From: Zygotorulaspora mrakii
Taxonomy: Eukaryota; Ascomycota; Saccharomycetes; Saccharomycetales; Saccharomycetaceae
Length of the DNA: 64,000 nt
Assembly (NCBI RefSeq): GCF_013402915.1
Contig: NC_050723.1
Coordinates: forward strand, 558,001-622,000
Reading direction: 5' to 3'
Below, piece after piece: positions 38,901 through 49,678 of this stretch. The position numbers were made by a program, and so were the translations under genes. Within the stretch, counting starts at the first letter, position 1, and each line of letters begins with the position of its first letter. The notes under the pieces were generated by a model. The model did not search any database. It saw only the letters and a list, made by a program, of their open reading frames with translations, and was not told the origin of the DNA.

Positions 38901-40033
38901 CTTGAATGATTTCTTCTCCACTTTGAGAGTAGTCCTACGGCACCTCGGTGTCTCGGTTGCTTTTTATCCGTACTTTTTTTGACTATGTTTTGTGAGCTGA
39001 AATTTTCACTGGTTTCTGGCATTGTTTCGATATTTTCAGGTAATTTCAATATCAGTTCCACTTTTCTGGCGGGGGTTGGCGGCATTAGTTTATCAACGCC
39101 TGGTGATTCAGGGCATTTGAGATCTTTTATCGCGTGTGAGACATTTGTTATCTTTGAGATATGATTCCCTAATGACTTGAATTCAACAGAACCTGAATTT
39201 ACTTTTTCAGCTTCGGAAGAAGGCAATCTCTCGATTTCATTCTTGGCATTGGAATTATCACGTGGAAATAGCATCATGGACCCAGTTCTATGCTTATTTA
39301 TGCTTTTAGATTTCGGCTGAGCGTAAGACTCTGCAAATTTGAATAGCTCGGTGTTCTTGAAGAGAGACAAAACACTTTGATTTCTGAATGACGGACTCGA
39401 AGCACCATGTTTTGCGTATGAGCTGAGTTGACTATCTCTTTTTCGTACATCTTCGAGTTGCGAATAATCACATATCTGATATTCAACCCATTCATCATCA
39501 TTGCCGATCATGGCGGGTTCCTCAAGGTCGATATTAGTCCATGTGTTCTCCATGCATTGCACCCACGCCTTCTTCATATTTATGATTGTGCTCTTGGTGA
39601 CTGTCGGGCTTGCGGTACATGGCTCATTTAAAAACTTAATGATCCTTAACCTTAACTCAACATGCGACAGAAAATCCTGAATGAAATAGTTCAAAATCCA
39701 GTGCCTTAAGAGCACAAACGTTCTTACCAGCGCAATTCTTCCAATCTTGGCCCTTTCCGCTCCAGAAGAGGTCACTTCCTTGGCGCACCAACGAAACCGC
39801 ATGATCAGTAAATCAGACAACTCCATCGATGACATAAAATTTCTGTAAACAAGGAACAGATCTGACAGAGCGCTATAATCGACGTCCCCCATCGGCGATG
39901 ATAGGTGGATAATTAGCGCCACAAGGTCCGCTTTCAACACGATTTTTCCGGACGTCGATCCACCACTCTCTCCAAAACTAATGACCTTGTCCGACGGAAC
40001 CGGATAATAGTCTTCATCATTGAAGATGTCCAT
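35918..40033 (-). CDS. LTE1: Lte1, RasGEF-like mitotic exit regulator
   Basis: 1371 residues (S. cerevisiae about 1435). The N-terminal RasGEF-N/REM module (about 25-160) includes [20 protein letters not shown] and [12 protein letters not shown], matching the yeast start. The C-terminal RasGEF catalytic domain spans about 1120-1365 ([53 protein letters not shown]). The long middle is Ser/Asn-rich and poorly conserved, with many possible CDK/PAK sites. Lte1 is bud-confined and promotes mitotic exit when the spindle is correctly placed, mainly by keeping Bfa1-Bub2 and Kin4 in check. It is divergent from LDB19. Confidence 0.95.
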   Translation of the reverse strand: [1371 protein letters not shown]

Positions 40034-40968
40034 GATTTCTCAGCCAGCGATATATCCTTGTCTGTGTTTGAAGATAGAGCAGAAACAGATATCTACAAAC
40101 CCAATCCCGACAAATAACTCAATTAACTGGTATCCTCTCCTCACAATCGCGGATTGGCACTGCTCGAGCAATTACGATGCCACAATTCCCCTTTAACGTT
40201 AACTATAACCTTCTCCGGCCTGCTAACGTTTTCATCTCCATTAGCCAATATGTAGAAAGAGAGGGAAGGGATACGCGAAAAAAAAAAAAAAATGGAAAAA
40301 ACAAACAGTCTTCATGTCATTTTATACTAAGAGTAGTTGATTTACTGACGCCAGCTGAAATGACAGCGTCACAACAAATGATAGAACTGCTCTGCATAAG
40401 CTGTTTCTCGTGGCTATCTATGCACCATACTATTCCTGGAGTGTGCAACGCGATACGGTGTTTTCATGCCCCTCAGGTACGTTGCATTTGGAAATACAGA
40501 ATCTGCACATTCAACGATAGCGTGAGCAGTTGTTCAGCTAACCTTTCAGCGAGAGAGGGGACAGCTGGACAATGGCATTGTTAGTGTAGCCGTCACTTTA
40601 TCTCGAGAGCGTTACTAGGCCACAGCTGTGTATTTATAGGCCCTTCTGATGTTCACGGTGTGACAGTGTCGCTTTCGACGTATCTATATGTTACCCGCCT
40701 TGTACAACTTTTCGCATTATACCGAGAGGCTTCCATGATTTTACAAAGATCCCTCTCGTGAATGAATGAAAAAATGCAGCAGGTTAGTCTGTTTTACTGT
40801 TTTTATATACGCATCTGTGTGTTTTTCTAGTGGGTAATCGTCAGTGTGAGGCTGCATCACTCTAGTATTTTGTCCGTTTTGCAGGTGTTCAAATTATAAT
40901 TCAGTTTCTTGCTAAAATTGCGAGGAAACATTTGGGTATACTGATAGTGACGAGATTTAGAAAACACT
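40034..40968. promoter_or_regulatory. LTE1/LDB19 divergent intergenic region (935 bp)
   Basis: A long divergent promoter region. It contains a 14-A run (40279-40292) and a TATA-like tgtatttatagg (40628-40639). One ATG-led frame of 135 codons (40177-40584, +) is present but resembles no protein. Its Lys run comes from the poly(A), and synteny expects no gene here. I see no tRNA. Confidence 0.45.
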
Positions 40969-43251
40969 ATGGGGCTCTCGAAACTCGTTTCATACCACTC
41001 TTCTTCTCATAAGCCTGTAACTAGCGGGTCTGATTCGCACCTCTCCTCGGCAGACCGACCTATAGAGTTATCACTAGAGATCGAATCGCCGCCATGTGTT
41101 TTATACGGTTCGCCCACAGAATCTAGTGGATGTCTACTGAGTGGACTGTTGACTCTTAACATCAAGGACCCCTATGAAACGGAACAGAAAGCGGATTTGT
41201 TGACCCCGGTGGTTAGCAAGGAGTCTAAGAGGAAAAGCACTTTGCAGTCTACTTTGAGCACAACGTTTTCGCACCTGTCTATAAACTCTCCTACTGTGTC
41301 ACCGGTTCAGTCCTCGACTAATCTAAAAATCATGGGAGGATACACAAAAGTTACTATTACAAAAGTTTCGTTAACCCTTGTTCAAAAGGTGCAGTACGGT
41401 AAGCCTTTTTTGCCAGATTTGCCTTCCGTACAGGCATGTATGAATTGCAAATGCATGACTAAGGATATGAAAAGCTGGGATATTGAAAATGCATCCACTG
41501 ATCTGAATGTTGGAAAGCACTCTTTCCCATTTTCTTATTTGATTCCTGGCAATACCCCTGCAACAGCCTTTTTAGGTTCGAATTCAGGAACACATATAGA
41601 GTATGAGTTGGTAGCTGTCGCAACTTACAAGGACCCTAGGCGTGGATGCAGCTCTCACTTGAAAGATCAGTTATTACAGTTGTCAATGCCTATTCGTATC
41701 ACAAGAAGTACTCCACGAACTCCTGATAAAACTTCTCTGAGAGTATTTCCACCAACCGAACTAACAGCTACTGCAGTACTACCGAATGTCATTTACCCAA
41801 AATCAACATTTCCATTGGAGATGAAGATCGATGGTATTTCTTCTGTTGATAGGAGGTGGCGAATGCGGAAACTGGGATGGAGAATTGAAGAAGTCACACG
41901 TGTTAGATCTCATGTTTGCGACATGCACATTCATGAATTAAAAAATTTAGAAAAGACCGTTGAGGCAAAAGAGGCAAAATCCTCTAAGAAGTCAACTAGG
42001 GCCAAAGGATACGGAGATGCTGGACCTCTAGTCAGATTATCTGTTACTTCCGCTGAGAATAATCCCCTACGACAGTTGAGCAGTAATCCAGAACGAAATG
42101 CTGCATCACAGGCTCAGGAGGACACTGAAAATGATCCTAATGAAGATGACAACGATTTTATTCATCCCAGTGACTATGCATTACGACAGGAGATACAAAC
42201 ACAGCAGCAGCATCTGATGCAACGGCAAATTGATGAGGAGCTAAAGAATACCATCAAGCTTTTTACAGAGGAAAATCGAATAATCGCACGAGGAGAAATG
42301 AAAAGTCGATGGAAAAGTGATTTTGATAACCATGGGCAAGTTGAATTGATCACTGATATTGATTGTATGTCCTTGAATTCCGGTGTTACGAATCCTCTCA
42401 CTCGAGCAACTACGGAAACTCCTCCTTTAGACGCAATAAAGCAAAACATTAATGTCGCATGCGACATACAGGATCCAACTCTTGGAATTTACGTTACTCA
42501 CATTTTGGTAGTTGAAGTGGTGGTTGCAGAGGAATCCCTGCAATATGCAAATGGTCAACCCATAAAAAAGACATCTGGATCATCAACTGAACATTCCAGC
42601 GGTAAATCTGGCAGTAGCTCTCCTGTTCAGTCTGGTGTGGACCAGAGATTGGCAGAGCTTTCTCCAATGTTAGCCAATAGGAATACTGCTAGAGTAAGAC
42701 CAGCATTTTCTGACGATTTGACTCCTACAAATTCAAGAAGCAGTGCAAAATCGAATGGCAGTGGTAAACAACTAAGTGGCAACCGGGGTTCAAGGATAAT
42801 CAGTGTCCCTACAGGCTCAGCCAGAGTTCTAAGAATGCAATTTAGATTAAATTTCACAGAGAGATCTGGACTAGGTATTTCGTGGGATGAAGAAGTTCCT
42901 CCTATCTATCAAGATGTCCAACTTCTTTCACCACCAAGTTATGAGAACAGCATAACGAAAACTTCTATATCGGCTATTTCTCTACCGGAATATGGAAGTT
43001 CAGCGGAGCAACACCAAGATAATTACGCCACAATATCATCTCAGATCATCCCTCCACCAGCTGCGCATTACCACAATTCTTCTTCTTCTTTGCGGGGGCT
43101 TACTGCTGTACATTCACCTACCTTAGACAGTGTGATAAGTATTCAAGGGAATGTGCCTTACCATGATAACGTTTTGACACCTCATGCGACAAGAGATATA
43201 GGAATCAGAAGTGTTTCTGAGTTGCTCGATACCGATAGGATTACTCAGTGA
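40969..43251 (+). CDS. LDB19: Ldb19/Art1, alpha-arrestin adaptor for the Rsp5 ubiquitin ligase
   Basis: 760 residues (S. cerevisiae about 818). The arrestin-like fold occupies about 25-540, starting IELSLEIESPPCVLYGSPTE and including MCKCMTKD-like Cys residues (CMNCKCMTKD) and LNVGKHSFPFSYLIPGNTPA. Two PPxY motifs near the end bind Rsp5 WW domains: PPIY (644-647) and PPSY (655-658). Art1 brings Rsp5 to plasma-membrane transporters such as Can1, Mup1 and Lyp1 for endocytosis, and is inhibited by Npr1 under TORC1 control. Ser/Lys-rich inserts (KSSKKSTRAKG) may be control sites. The position between PRO2 and PMT3 in S. cerevisiae (YOR322C) agrees. Confidence 0.96.
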   Translation: MGLSKLVSYHSSSHKPVTSGSDSHLSSADRPIELSLEIESPPCVLYGSPTESSGCLLSGLLTLNIKDPYETEQKADLLTPVVSKESKRKSTLQSTLSTTFSHLSINSPTVSPVQSSTNLKIMGGYTKVTITKVSLTLVQKVQYGKPFLPDLPSVQACMNCKCMTKDMKSWDIENASTDLNVGKHSFPFSYLIPGNTPATAFLGSNSGTHIEYELVAVATYKDPRRGCSSHLKDQLLQLSMPIRITRSTPRTPDKTSLRVFPPTELTATAVLPNVIYPKSTFPLEMKIDGISSVDRRWRMRKLGWRIEEVTRVRSHVCDMHIHELKNLEKTVEAKEAKSSKKSTRAKGYGDAGPLVRLSVTSAENNPLRQLSSNPERNAASQAQEDTENDPNEDDNDFIHPSDYALRQEIQTQQQHLMQRQIDEELKNTIKLFTEENRIIARGEMKSRWKSDFDNHGQVELITDIDCMSLNSGVTNPLTRATTETPPLDAIKQNINVACDIQDPTLGIYVTHILVVEVVVAEESLQYANGQPIKKTSGSSTEHSSGKSGSSSPVQSGVDQRLAELSPMLANRNTARVRPAFSDDLTPTNSRSSAKSNGSGKQLSGNRGSRIISVPTGSARVLRMQFRLNFTERSGLGISWDEEVPPIYQDVQLLSPPSYENSITKTSISAISLPEYGSSAEQHQDNYATISSQIIPPPAAHYHNSSSSLRGLTAVHSPTLDSVISIQGNVPYHDNVLTPHATRDIGIRSVSELLDTDRITQ

Positions 43252-43488
43252 TCGGTACTAAATAGGAGTATATGCAAAAAAATTTATAGAGGACCATTTG
43301 TTTTACTTTTTCTGCGGGCAGATATTTCGTTTCGAAATCGATGACGAATGCCAAGAATTAAAACGCTGTCATATTCTTACATGATATTCGTGAGCTTTAA
43401 TCTATTTCCCAGCAGGTTACTATTTAATTATACAAAAACTTAATTGGCTACGTAAAATTACGTTGCAACCGGAAGGATGCTATGTTTT

Positions 43489-45744
43489 CTATTTGTTCTT
43501 ATTGGATATATACCAGCCAGGTAACCAATCCAGATATTCAAAGTCAGCCACAGGCCCTTCCATACCGAAAGAGATTGGAGAAAAGTATAGGAAACCACCA
43601 ATGACGATGGCATAATATGTTAGGTATATTGATAGTCGCATGACGTGACCACATTTGGATTTGGACCAACTCTTCATTCCAGCGTCAAACATGTAGGATA
43701 AAACCAACAAAGCAAAATATAATGCTGGTAGATAGTGATGAACGTAAGTAACTCTTGACATAATAACAAAAGGTGTAAAGTGTAGCCCCCATGCGAGCAT
43801 TGGAAATACACCACCAATCAAAAATGTATTCAAGTCCTGTGGATCAGTCAAATCAGAGTACTGCCTTTGCCATCTCAATACTAAGACAATAATAAATACA
43901 GCAAAGCCGATTACTGCAACAGAAGAAGGCCATGTAGAGAAAGGCGAACCCAGAAGGAAATATCTAATGCTGTCATCACCCCAGCCATTTAATCTCAATC
44001 CCAGATTCAATGTAGGCCATTGCCAAGCAGAAGAAGCTAAGCCATCCAACTTGTCACTTTCGGGAATTAGTGCATTATTTGTTGCCATCATTGCTAAATT
44101 CAAATGAATGAAATCTTTAATAAAATTAGTCTTTGGATACTTAAAGTCATCTGGTCTTGGTGGAAGAACTTCGTTTACATGACTCTCGATGTTCCACCAT
44201 GTTCGCTTATCTCTTCTAAATGGATTTTTTATACAAGCGATTTCGGATTGTCTGAATCCCCATTCAGGTAAATGGTTTCCGGTTTGAGCTAAATAGCAGT
44301 CGAGTACTGCATTTTTAAGACGGAATGATGTCGTCAAAGGATGCAATTTAGAAGCATCTTCCTCTCCGTGTTGAGCAGCAACTTCGACAATCCAATGGTC
44401 CTTATCGTCACCAACAAGTTCGTTACCATAGCCCGAAACTTCCCAAGCAGATTTTGATACAGGAGCAGGAATAGGATGGGTATGAAGATTTCTTTGTGTA
44501 TTGTTGTGAAGTAATCTATATTGGTTGCCAGCTGTTACAAATTCGGTTTCATTTTCCGATTTCTCATAGTGAGGTAACCCTCTGATTCTATCAAAAAACC
44601 ATTCATTATTAGTATCTTTGTAACCGTAAGCCGTAACTTGTTGTTGATTCGAGCCTTCTGGATAAGTTTGCACATGAGAATGTAGCAAAGATCCTCCTAA
44701 AGCTTGATTCTTTATTGAAACGAGGGAGCTTCCAACTGCGATATCACGTGGACCTAAACCTACTTCTGATCCTGCTAAACCAGCTTGAAATAACGATGGC
44801 ATGTTGGCATCACCCGTACCGGAGTGTGATAGCAAATCAAAGTGGATTTTGAAGCACAGTAAAAAGACCAAGAATGGCACTATTATCAAACATATAATTC
44901 TTGCTAGCCAATGCTGAATGTAGGTTTTCCATGACATTTTTTTGTCACCTAAGAAAATCCATAGTTCACCAACTACGTAAAAACCAACAGTAAGAATAAT
45001 CAACAGACCGACCATTTTGACCGAAATAGCACAGCCTAGTGTAATACCGGTCAACAACATCCACTTCCACCATTTTCTGGTAAAAGGTCTGGATCTTTGT
45101 TTATGATACATGACAAATGAGAAGAAAGCTGCCACAGTGAAAAATAAAAGCATGGAGTCTAATAAAATGAACTTCCCCAGAGTGGTAAAAGAATTTTCAA
45201 ACAAAACTAAAATTGTGAACAACCATACGGTAGGAAGTGAAAATCCAATTGTCTTTGCAGTGTAATACGCCAATGGAACACATAGAGCGGAGAACGCAGC
45301 ATTGAATAATCTCATCTTGATGTAATCGACGTAATCCGGATACTGCTCGCCTGAAATGAAATCGTACGATCCATTGTACCCGGCCAAGTAACCCGATAAT
45401 CCGACTAACATTTTGCCCAAAGGAGGATGAACATCATGATAAAACTCATGTCTCAAGTAGTATGATCCAAACTTACCAAAATGTGCTTCATCCCAAACAA
45501 CATGGTCGTTAATGCCGATCTTGTACATTCTCAGGAAAAACGCCAGGCCGGTAAAAACAATTGGCATAGCAATGGACTCTATACGCAGTATAGCACTGGT
45601 CCGAGGAGCTGGCTTCAATTTCGAAGTGTCCTCATTTTCACGTTGCTTTAAGATGTCAACTTCTTCCGCATTGTTCTGCCTTCTATGGGAGAGTTTCTCA
45701 GAAGCACCACCAGCACTATCATCATAACCAGTAGATCTACTCAT
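43489..45744 (-). CDS. PMT2: Protein O-mannosyltransferase Pmt2/Pmt3 type
   Basis: 751 residues from ATG at 45744 (longer frame begins with TTG); S. cerevisiae Pmt2 about 759. The first membrane helix is followed by the catalytic lumenal loop [20 protein letters not shown], with the family DE pair. [20 protein letters not shown] follows. A lumenal MIR domain lies in the middle ([37 protein letters not shown]). Several C-terminal helices include [19 protein letters not shown]. The enzyme transfers mannose from dolichol phosphate to Ser/Thr in the ER, normally as a Pmt1-Pmt2 heteromer. It is the single counterpart of PMT2 and PMT3. Confidence 0.97.
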   Translation of the reverse strand: MSRSTGYDDSAGGASEKLSHRRQNNAEEVDILKQRENEDTSKLKPAPRTSAILRIESIAMPIVFTGLAFFLRMYKIGINDHVVWDEAHFGKFGSYYLRHEFYHDVHPPLGKMLVGLSGYLAGYNGSYDFISGEQYPDYVDYIKMRLFNAAFSALCVPLAYYTAKTIGFSLPTVWLFTILVLFENSFTTLGKFILLDSMLLFFTVAAFFSFVMYHKQRSRPFTRKWWKWMLLTGITLGCAISVKMVGLLIILTVGFYVVGELWIFLGDKKMSWKTYIQHWLARIICLIIVPFLVFLLCFKIHFDLLSHSGTGDANMPSLFQAGLAGSEVGLGPRDIAVGSSLVSIKNQALGGSLLHSHVQTYPEGSNQQQVTAYGYKDTNNEWFFDRIRGLPHYEKSENETEFVTAGNQYRLLHNNTQRNLHTHPIPAPVSKSAWEVSGYGNELVGDDKDHWIVEVAAQHGEEDASKLHPLTTSFRLKNAVLDCYLAQTGNHLPEWGFRQSEIACIKNPFRRDKRTWWNIESHVNEVLPPRPDDFKYPKTNFIKDFIHLNLAMMATNNALIPESDKLDGLASSAWQWPTLNLGLRLNGWGDDSIRYFLLGSPFSTWPSSVAVIGFAVFIIVLVLRWQRQYSDLTDPQDLNTFLIGGVFPMLAWGLHFTPFVIMSRVTYVHHYLPALYFALLVLSYMFDAGMKSWSKSKCGHVMRLSIYLTYYAIVIGGFLYFSPISFGMEGPVADFEYLDWLPGWYISNKNK

Positions 45745-46063
45745 ATTGGTTACAATTGAGTTGTACAAATGATGTGTGAAATTTTTTCTTTATGCTCAAC
45801 AATATATGTCAGTACCTTTTTTGTGAGGTTTACGTGTATTTTTGTTCTTTTTTTCATTTTTTTTCAAGTCCATTTTATTAAGTCCAGATACAACAAAGTG
45901 ATCTAACAGGGTAACTGAAGGATGTCGGTAAATCGATGTCTTTTATTTAAGGCCTGTCATGGTGACAAGGAATCCATAAACGTTCCAAGTGAAGTATTCG
46001 GAACAGCTTATTTAGAAGAGACACATTCATGTGTCGTTTTGTAAGTTTTTAGTATATACACGT
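45745..46063 (-). promoter_or_regulatory. PMT2 promoter / FUN26 3' flank
   Basis: 319 bp upstream of PMT2 (minus). T-rich tracts (45838-45866) give poly(dA:dT) character, common in yeast promoters. Nothing else recognised. Confidence 0.35.
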
Positions 46064-47323
46064 CTATTTCGTGATTGCGGCAATTATGTATACAAAGAAA
46101 TAGCTGACAATACTACCCAAAGTTAACCCGGTGGAAACGAATATGTTCGTGAAGCCACCTGCTGCCTCTCTTTCTTCATCATTCGATAGCTCCTCGGGAA
46201 CCTTCATGAAACTAATTGAAATTACATGACCGTTAGTTAGTCCAAAGGCATACTGGATAATAATGTAAAATGCATCCTGCAACATCAAAAAGGAGCCTTG
46301 TCTGGATCCACCTGCACTAAATAAGAGGAAGATTGGAATGAAAAGGATTCGCAACACGGAGTATGCAAATACCTTTGCTGGGCCAAATGCCGAGCTTCTA
46401 AATATTGGCCAATCTGCAATTATTCTACCATGTAAATCGCCTAGATTCCAAATAGTGAAAATAAGCGGAACATATTGTGAGTTTTCCAACGGTAAACCTT
46501 TTACAGGTACAGTGTTTGCGAACAGTGGGAAAACTAAGGTAACGACAAACGTGGTAAAAATCGATAGTACAAGGTATTTCAATTTATCGAAAAGGACGGT
46601 GAATGAGATAGCTGGAGATTTTGTCATCAGATTGTTTACATTTTTTAATCTTGCGTCAATCTTGGTGGCACGGTATAGAACGATAGATACCGTAGCCACA
46701 AGTGCAGTTGTGAGGAAATACAGTAAAATTCCGCTGACACTCTGATGAGAAGGATCGCCAAAAAATGATATAACAAATAAAACAATTGAGGGAAGAACAC
46801 CGGCTATTGCTTGACCTACCATAACTGCCTGACTAAATTTTGGACCATATACGTTGGCAATTGCCATGATCCCATTCTGAGTCATGGCTGTTGCCATTGA
46901 ACTGATAGCGACCAGCACCATCACAAAGGTAAACGAAGCCCATAACGGTACGACTGAATGAGCGAGAGTGACTAGTCCCAAAATCACGAATACAAATATT
47001 TCCCAAATCAAACCGCGGATAACGCGTACTGAATAACTATGTTGTCTTCTGGCCAACCAAATGTTGAAAAGTGCTGACGACGTAGTTGAGACAGTCATCA
47101 TTGAACTGGTAAATATCTTCGCCCAAATGGTTTCATCGTGATACACATCATGTTTGAAATACAACGTAGCACTTAAAATACAATTCCACGGCCATAAAAG
47201 CCCAATGCCGATAAAGAGGAATGTCAAATATTTCAAATCTCGCATGCTTTCCCAAACAGAAAGCTCTTCAAAGTCATGCTCTTGAACCACAATGGGCTCA
47301 TGGCCATTATTTTCAGCTTGCAT
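46064..47323 (-). CDS. FUN26: Fun26, vacuolar equilibrative nucleoside transporter (compact form)
   Basis: 419 residues from ATG at 47323, against about 517 remembered for S. cerevisiae. ENT-family features are intact: the first helix YLTFLFIGIGLLWPWNCIL, MATAMTQNGIMAIANVYG, and VVTLVFPLFANTV with IWNLGDLHGRIIADWPIF (helix-8 signature). The end is GFTNIFVSTGLTLGSIVSYF. Eleven membrane segments can be placed. The shortening lies in the acidic N-terminus and in the cytosolic loop between helices 6 and 7, where only about 25 residues remain. Fun26 exports nucleosides and nicotinamide riboside from the vacuole. Confidence 0.95.
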   Translation of the reverse strand: MQAENNGHEPIVVQEHDFEELSVWESMRDLKYLTFLFIGIGLLWPWNCILSATLYFKHDVYHDETIWAKIFTSSMMTVSTTSSALFNIWLARRQHSYSVRVIRGLIWEIFVFVILGLVTLAHSVVPLWASFTFVMVLVAISSMATAMTQNGIMAIANVYGPKFSQAVMVGQAIAGVLPSIVLFVISFFGDPSHQSVSGILLYFLTTALVATVSIVLYRATKIDARLKNVNNLMTKSPAISFTVLFDKLKYLVLSIFTTFVVTLVFPLFANTVPVKGLPLENSQYVPLIFTIWNLGDLHGRIIADWPIFRSSAFGPAKVFAYSVLRILFIPIFLLFSAGGSRQGSFLMLQDAFYIIIQYAFGLTNGHVISISFMKVPEELSNDEEREAAGGFTNIFVSTGLTLGSIVSYFFVYIIAAITK

Positions 47324-47618
47324 CAAGCCAATGGGGTCAAAATAGATGCTATGGCTTATTTCCTGAAGATAGTCACAAAATTCATATTATAGTTTATTTT
47401 TCTTGATAAGAACAAATTGATACCGCCATTTGTCAAAAAGAAAAAAAAACTATCCACGTTTAACGTGAATATGTGAACGTAGAAAATCATGTCATCTATT
47501 TGTCTATATTACAGATTATGTACGCGACATTATGTGTATTTAAATGCGTAAAATAATAATTCGAGCTTGATTTACTCAGTGCTTCGGCACTTCTGCGACT
47601 TGTTAAAGTTTTCTCAGA

Positions 47619-49644
47619 TTATACCTTTCTACTTGAGCCGGCTCCTCCTTTAACAAATTCGAATCTTGCCAAAAGTGGTATGTGGTCACTTGGAAATTTA
47701 TCATTTGGAAAACCGATGAATTTGGAAATATATGTCTCGTCTACCGGACCCAACAGTCCACGAAGGCGTAAGGCTTGAGTAGAGAACCATATATAGTCAA
47801 TGACGCTTGTAAATGATGGGGTAAAATTTGTTAACGGTAATTCACCGATATAGCTGTAACTAGATTTCAATGCTAACCCATGTGAAAAGTTCTTTTGTGT
47901 CATGTAACCAAAATCTCGTCCATGAATATCTTCATGAGCCTGCACGCGGCCTGTGCTCAATAATTCGTAAACAGCTGAATTCAGTTGCGAATTTAGATCA
48001 CCGCATAATATCACGGGACATTTCTTGATATCTTGCTTAAAAGATGTGTTGTTTTGCTCCTTTAACAAAGTCTCCAAATGATCCATTAAAACACCCACTT
48101 GGAAAGTTTTGACATCGTTGAACTGAGGATCCCAATGTAAATGAGTCGTCACAATCCAAACAGATTCGCCACTCTTGATATGTTGCAGTCTCATATATAT
48201 TGCAACATTGTCTTTATTCATTGCACGATTCAAGTAATCTTCGGTTCTTTGAAATTTCTTATGTTTCATCCAAACACCACTGAAATCTGCAGCATCCTTA
48301 TAAGTAACTTTAAACTCAGCATCTTTGAAAAAAATACAACAACCGTCAACTTTTTTAGAGTCCTTTGATTGCATTGTTTTTGCTCTCGTCTTAGCATGGA
48401 AGATGCCTGAATACCCGTTTTTTTGCATCAGCGGAGCCCAATATTCTTCAAAAGTTTTAGCTTCAACCTCTTGTAAACAAATAATGTCAGACGCATAAGA
48501 TAAAATTTGTTCCGTTAACTTGTTACGCCTATAATCCCAACTCAAAGCCCACGAAGGTGTATAGCGGTACATCTTCGGTGTTGCATAATGTTGGCACAAA
48601 GTATTGTATGATAAGATGGTGAAGCTTCTTTTTGACAAATCACGATTGAAATGTTCATTAGATTCTCTGATAGAAGGGTATTTTTCTGTCAGCTCACCAT
48701 CGACACTGAATTCAAAAAATTCACGATCTTTTACCATTGGTACTTCCGGCCTGTTATCTCTCAGGTAGAAAATGAGTCCTGTAACTGATTTTTCTGACAG
48801 TAACTTCAACAAATGTTTGTCTAATGGGTTGCCTTCGCAACCGAGAAACTGTAAATTGAATAAATTTCCAAATTCCCATGGTAGCGTTGACACCATATTA
48901 TCAAAAAAATACAAGTATTTTAGCTGATAGCACGCACCTAATTCCTTTGGTAACGAGGTCAATTTATTATGAGAGACGTCTAATACACGCAAGTTATTCA
49001 AATTTTTTATCTCAGGTGGAATGGACGTTAAACTATTCCCACTAAGATATAACCTTGTGAGAAAAGTATATTTGAAAAGGTTCAAATTGATATTGAAAAT
49101 TTGTAAATTGGAAAAATCTATCGCGTGCCATAATTGATCGTCAAACTTGGTATCCTTTGGAAGTACTCTTCTATTTTCAACTTCATCGTCTTCATCTATG
49201 TTGAACTGTGAAAGTTTCTTGTGTTGTAAAAGTAATGCCGGTGTCCCTGTTAATTGCTCCCTCATGTGATGTAGTTCTGTCTTGGGAGTAGTTGGAGTTG
49301 ATAAGCCACCATTCCTTGTATTTGAATTTGACGTTGCACCCGACATAGAAAGAATAGAACCGTTGTTGGATCCATTATCATTTGCTGCAGCGGCCGCGGA
49401 TAATCCCTCCTTTGTATCCGTCGCCATTTCCATCAGCAGTTGTTTCGTGCGGTCCACCAAAGATACAGAGGCATCAGAGACTTGAGGAGCTTGTCCTCCT
49501 TGCAAAAGCCCTTGCTGTGAAGGCAGCAACAGTGATCCTGATAAATTATTCTGCTGTAAGCCTGGCATCTGTTGCGCCAACCCCATTTGCTGCCGTTGCG
49601 CATCTATCTGCCCCTGTGGCTGCTGCTGTTGTAGTTGTTGCTGC

Positions 49645-49678
<34 letters not shown>

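Noticed and set aside
40177..40584. 135-codon ATG-led open frame in the LTE1/LDB19 gap
   Set aside because: No recognisable motif, a Lys run encoded by a poly(A) tract, and no gene expected here by synteny. Probably chance.
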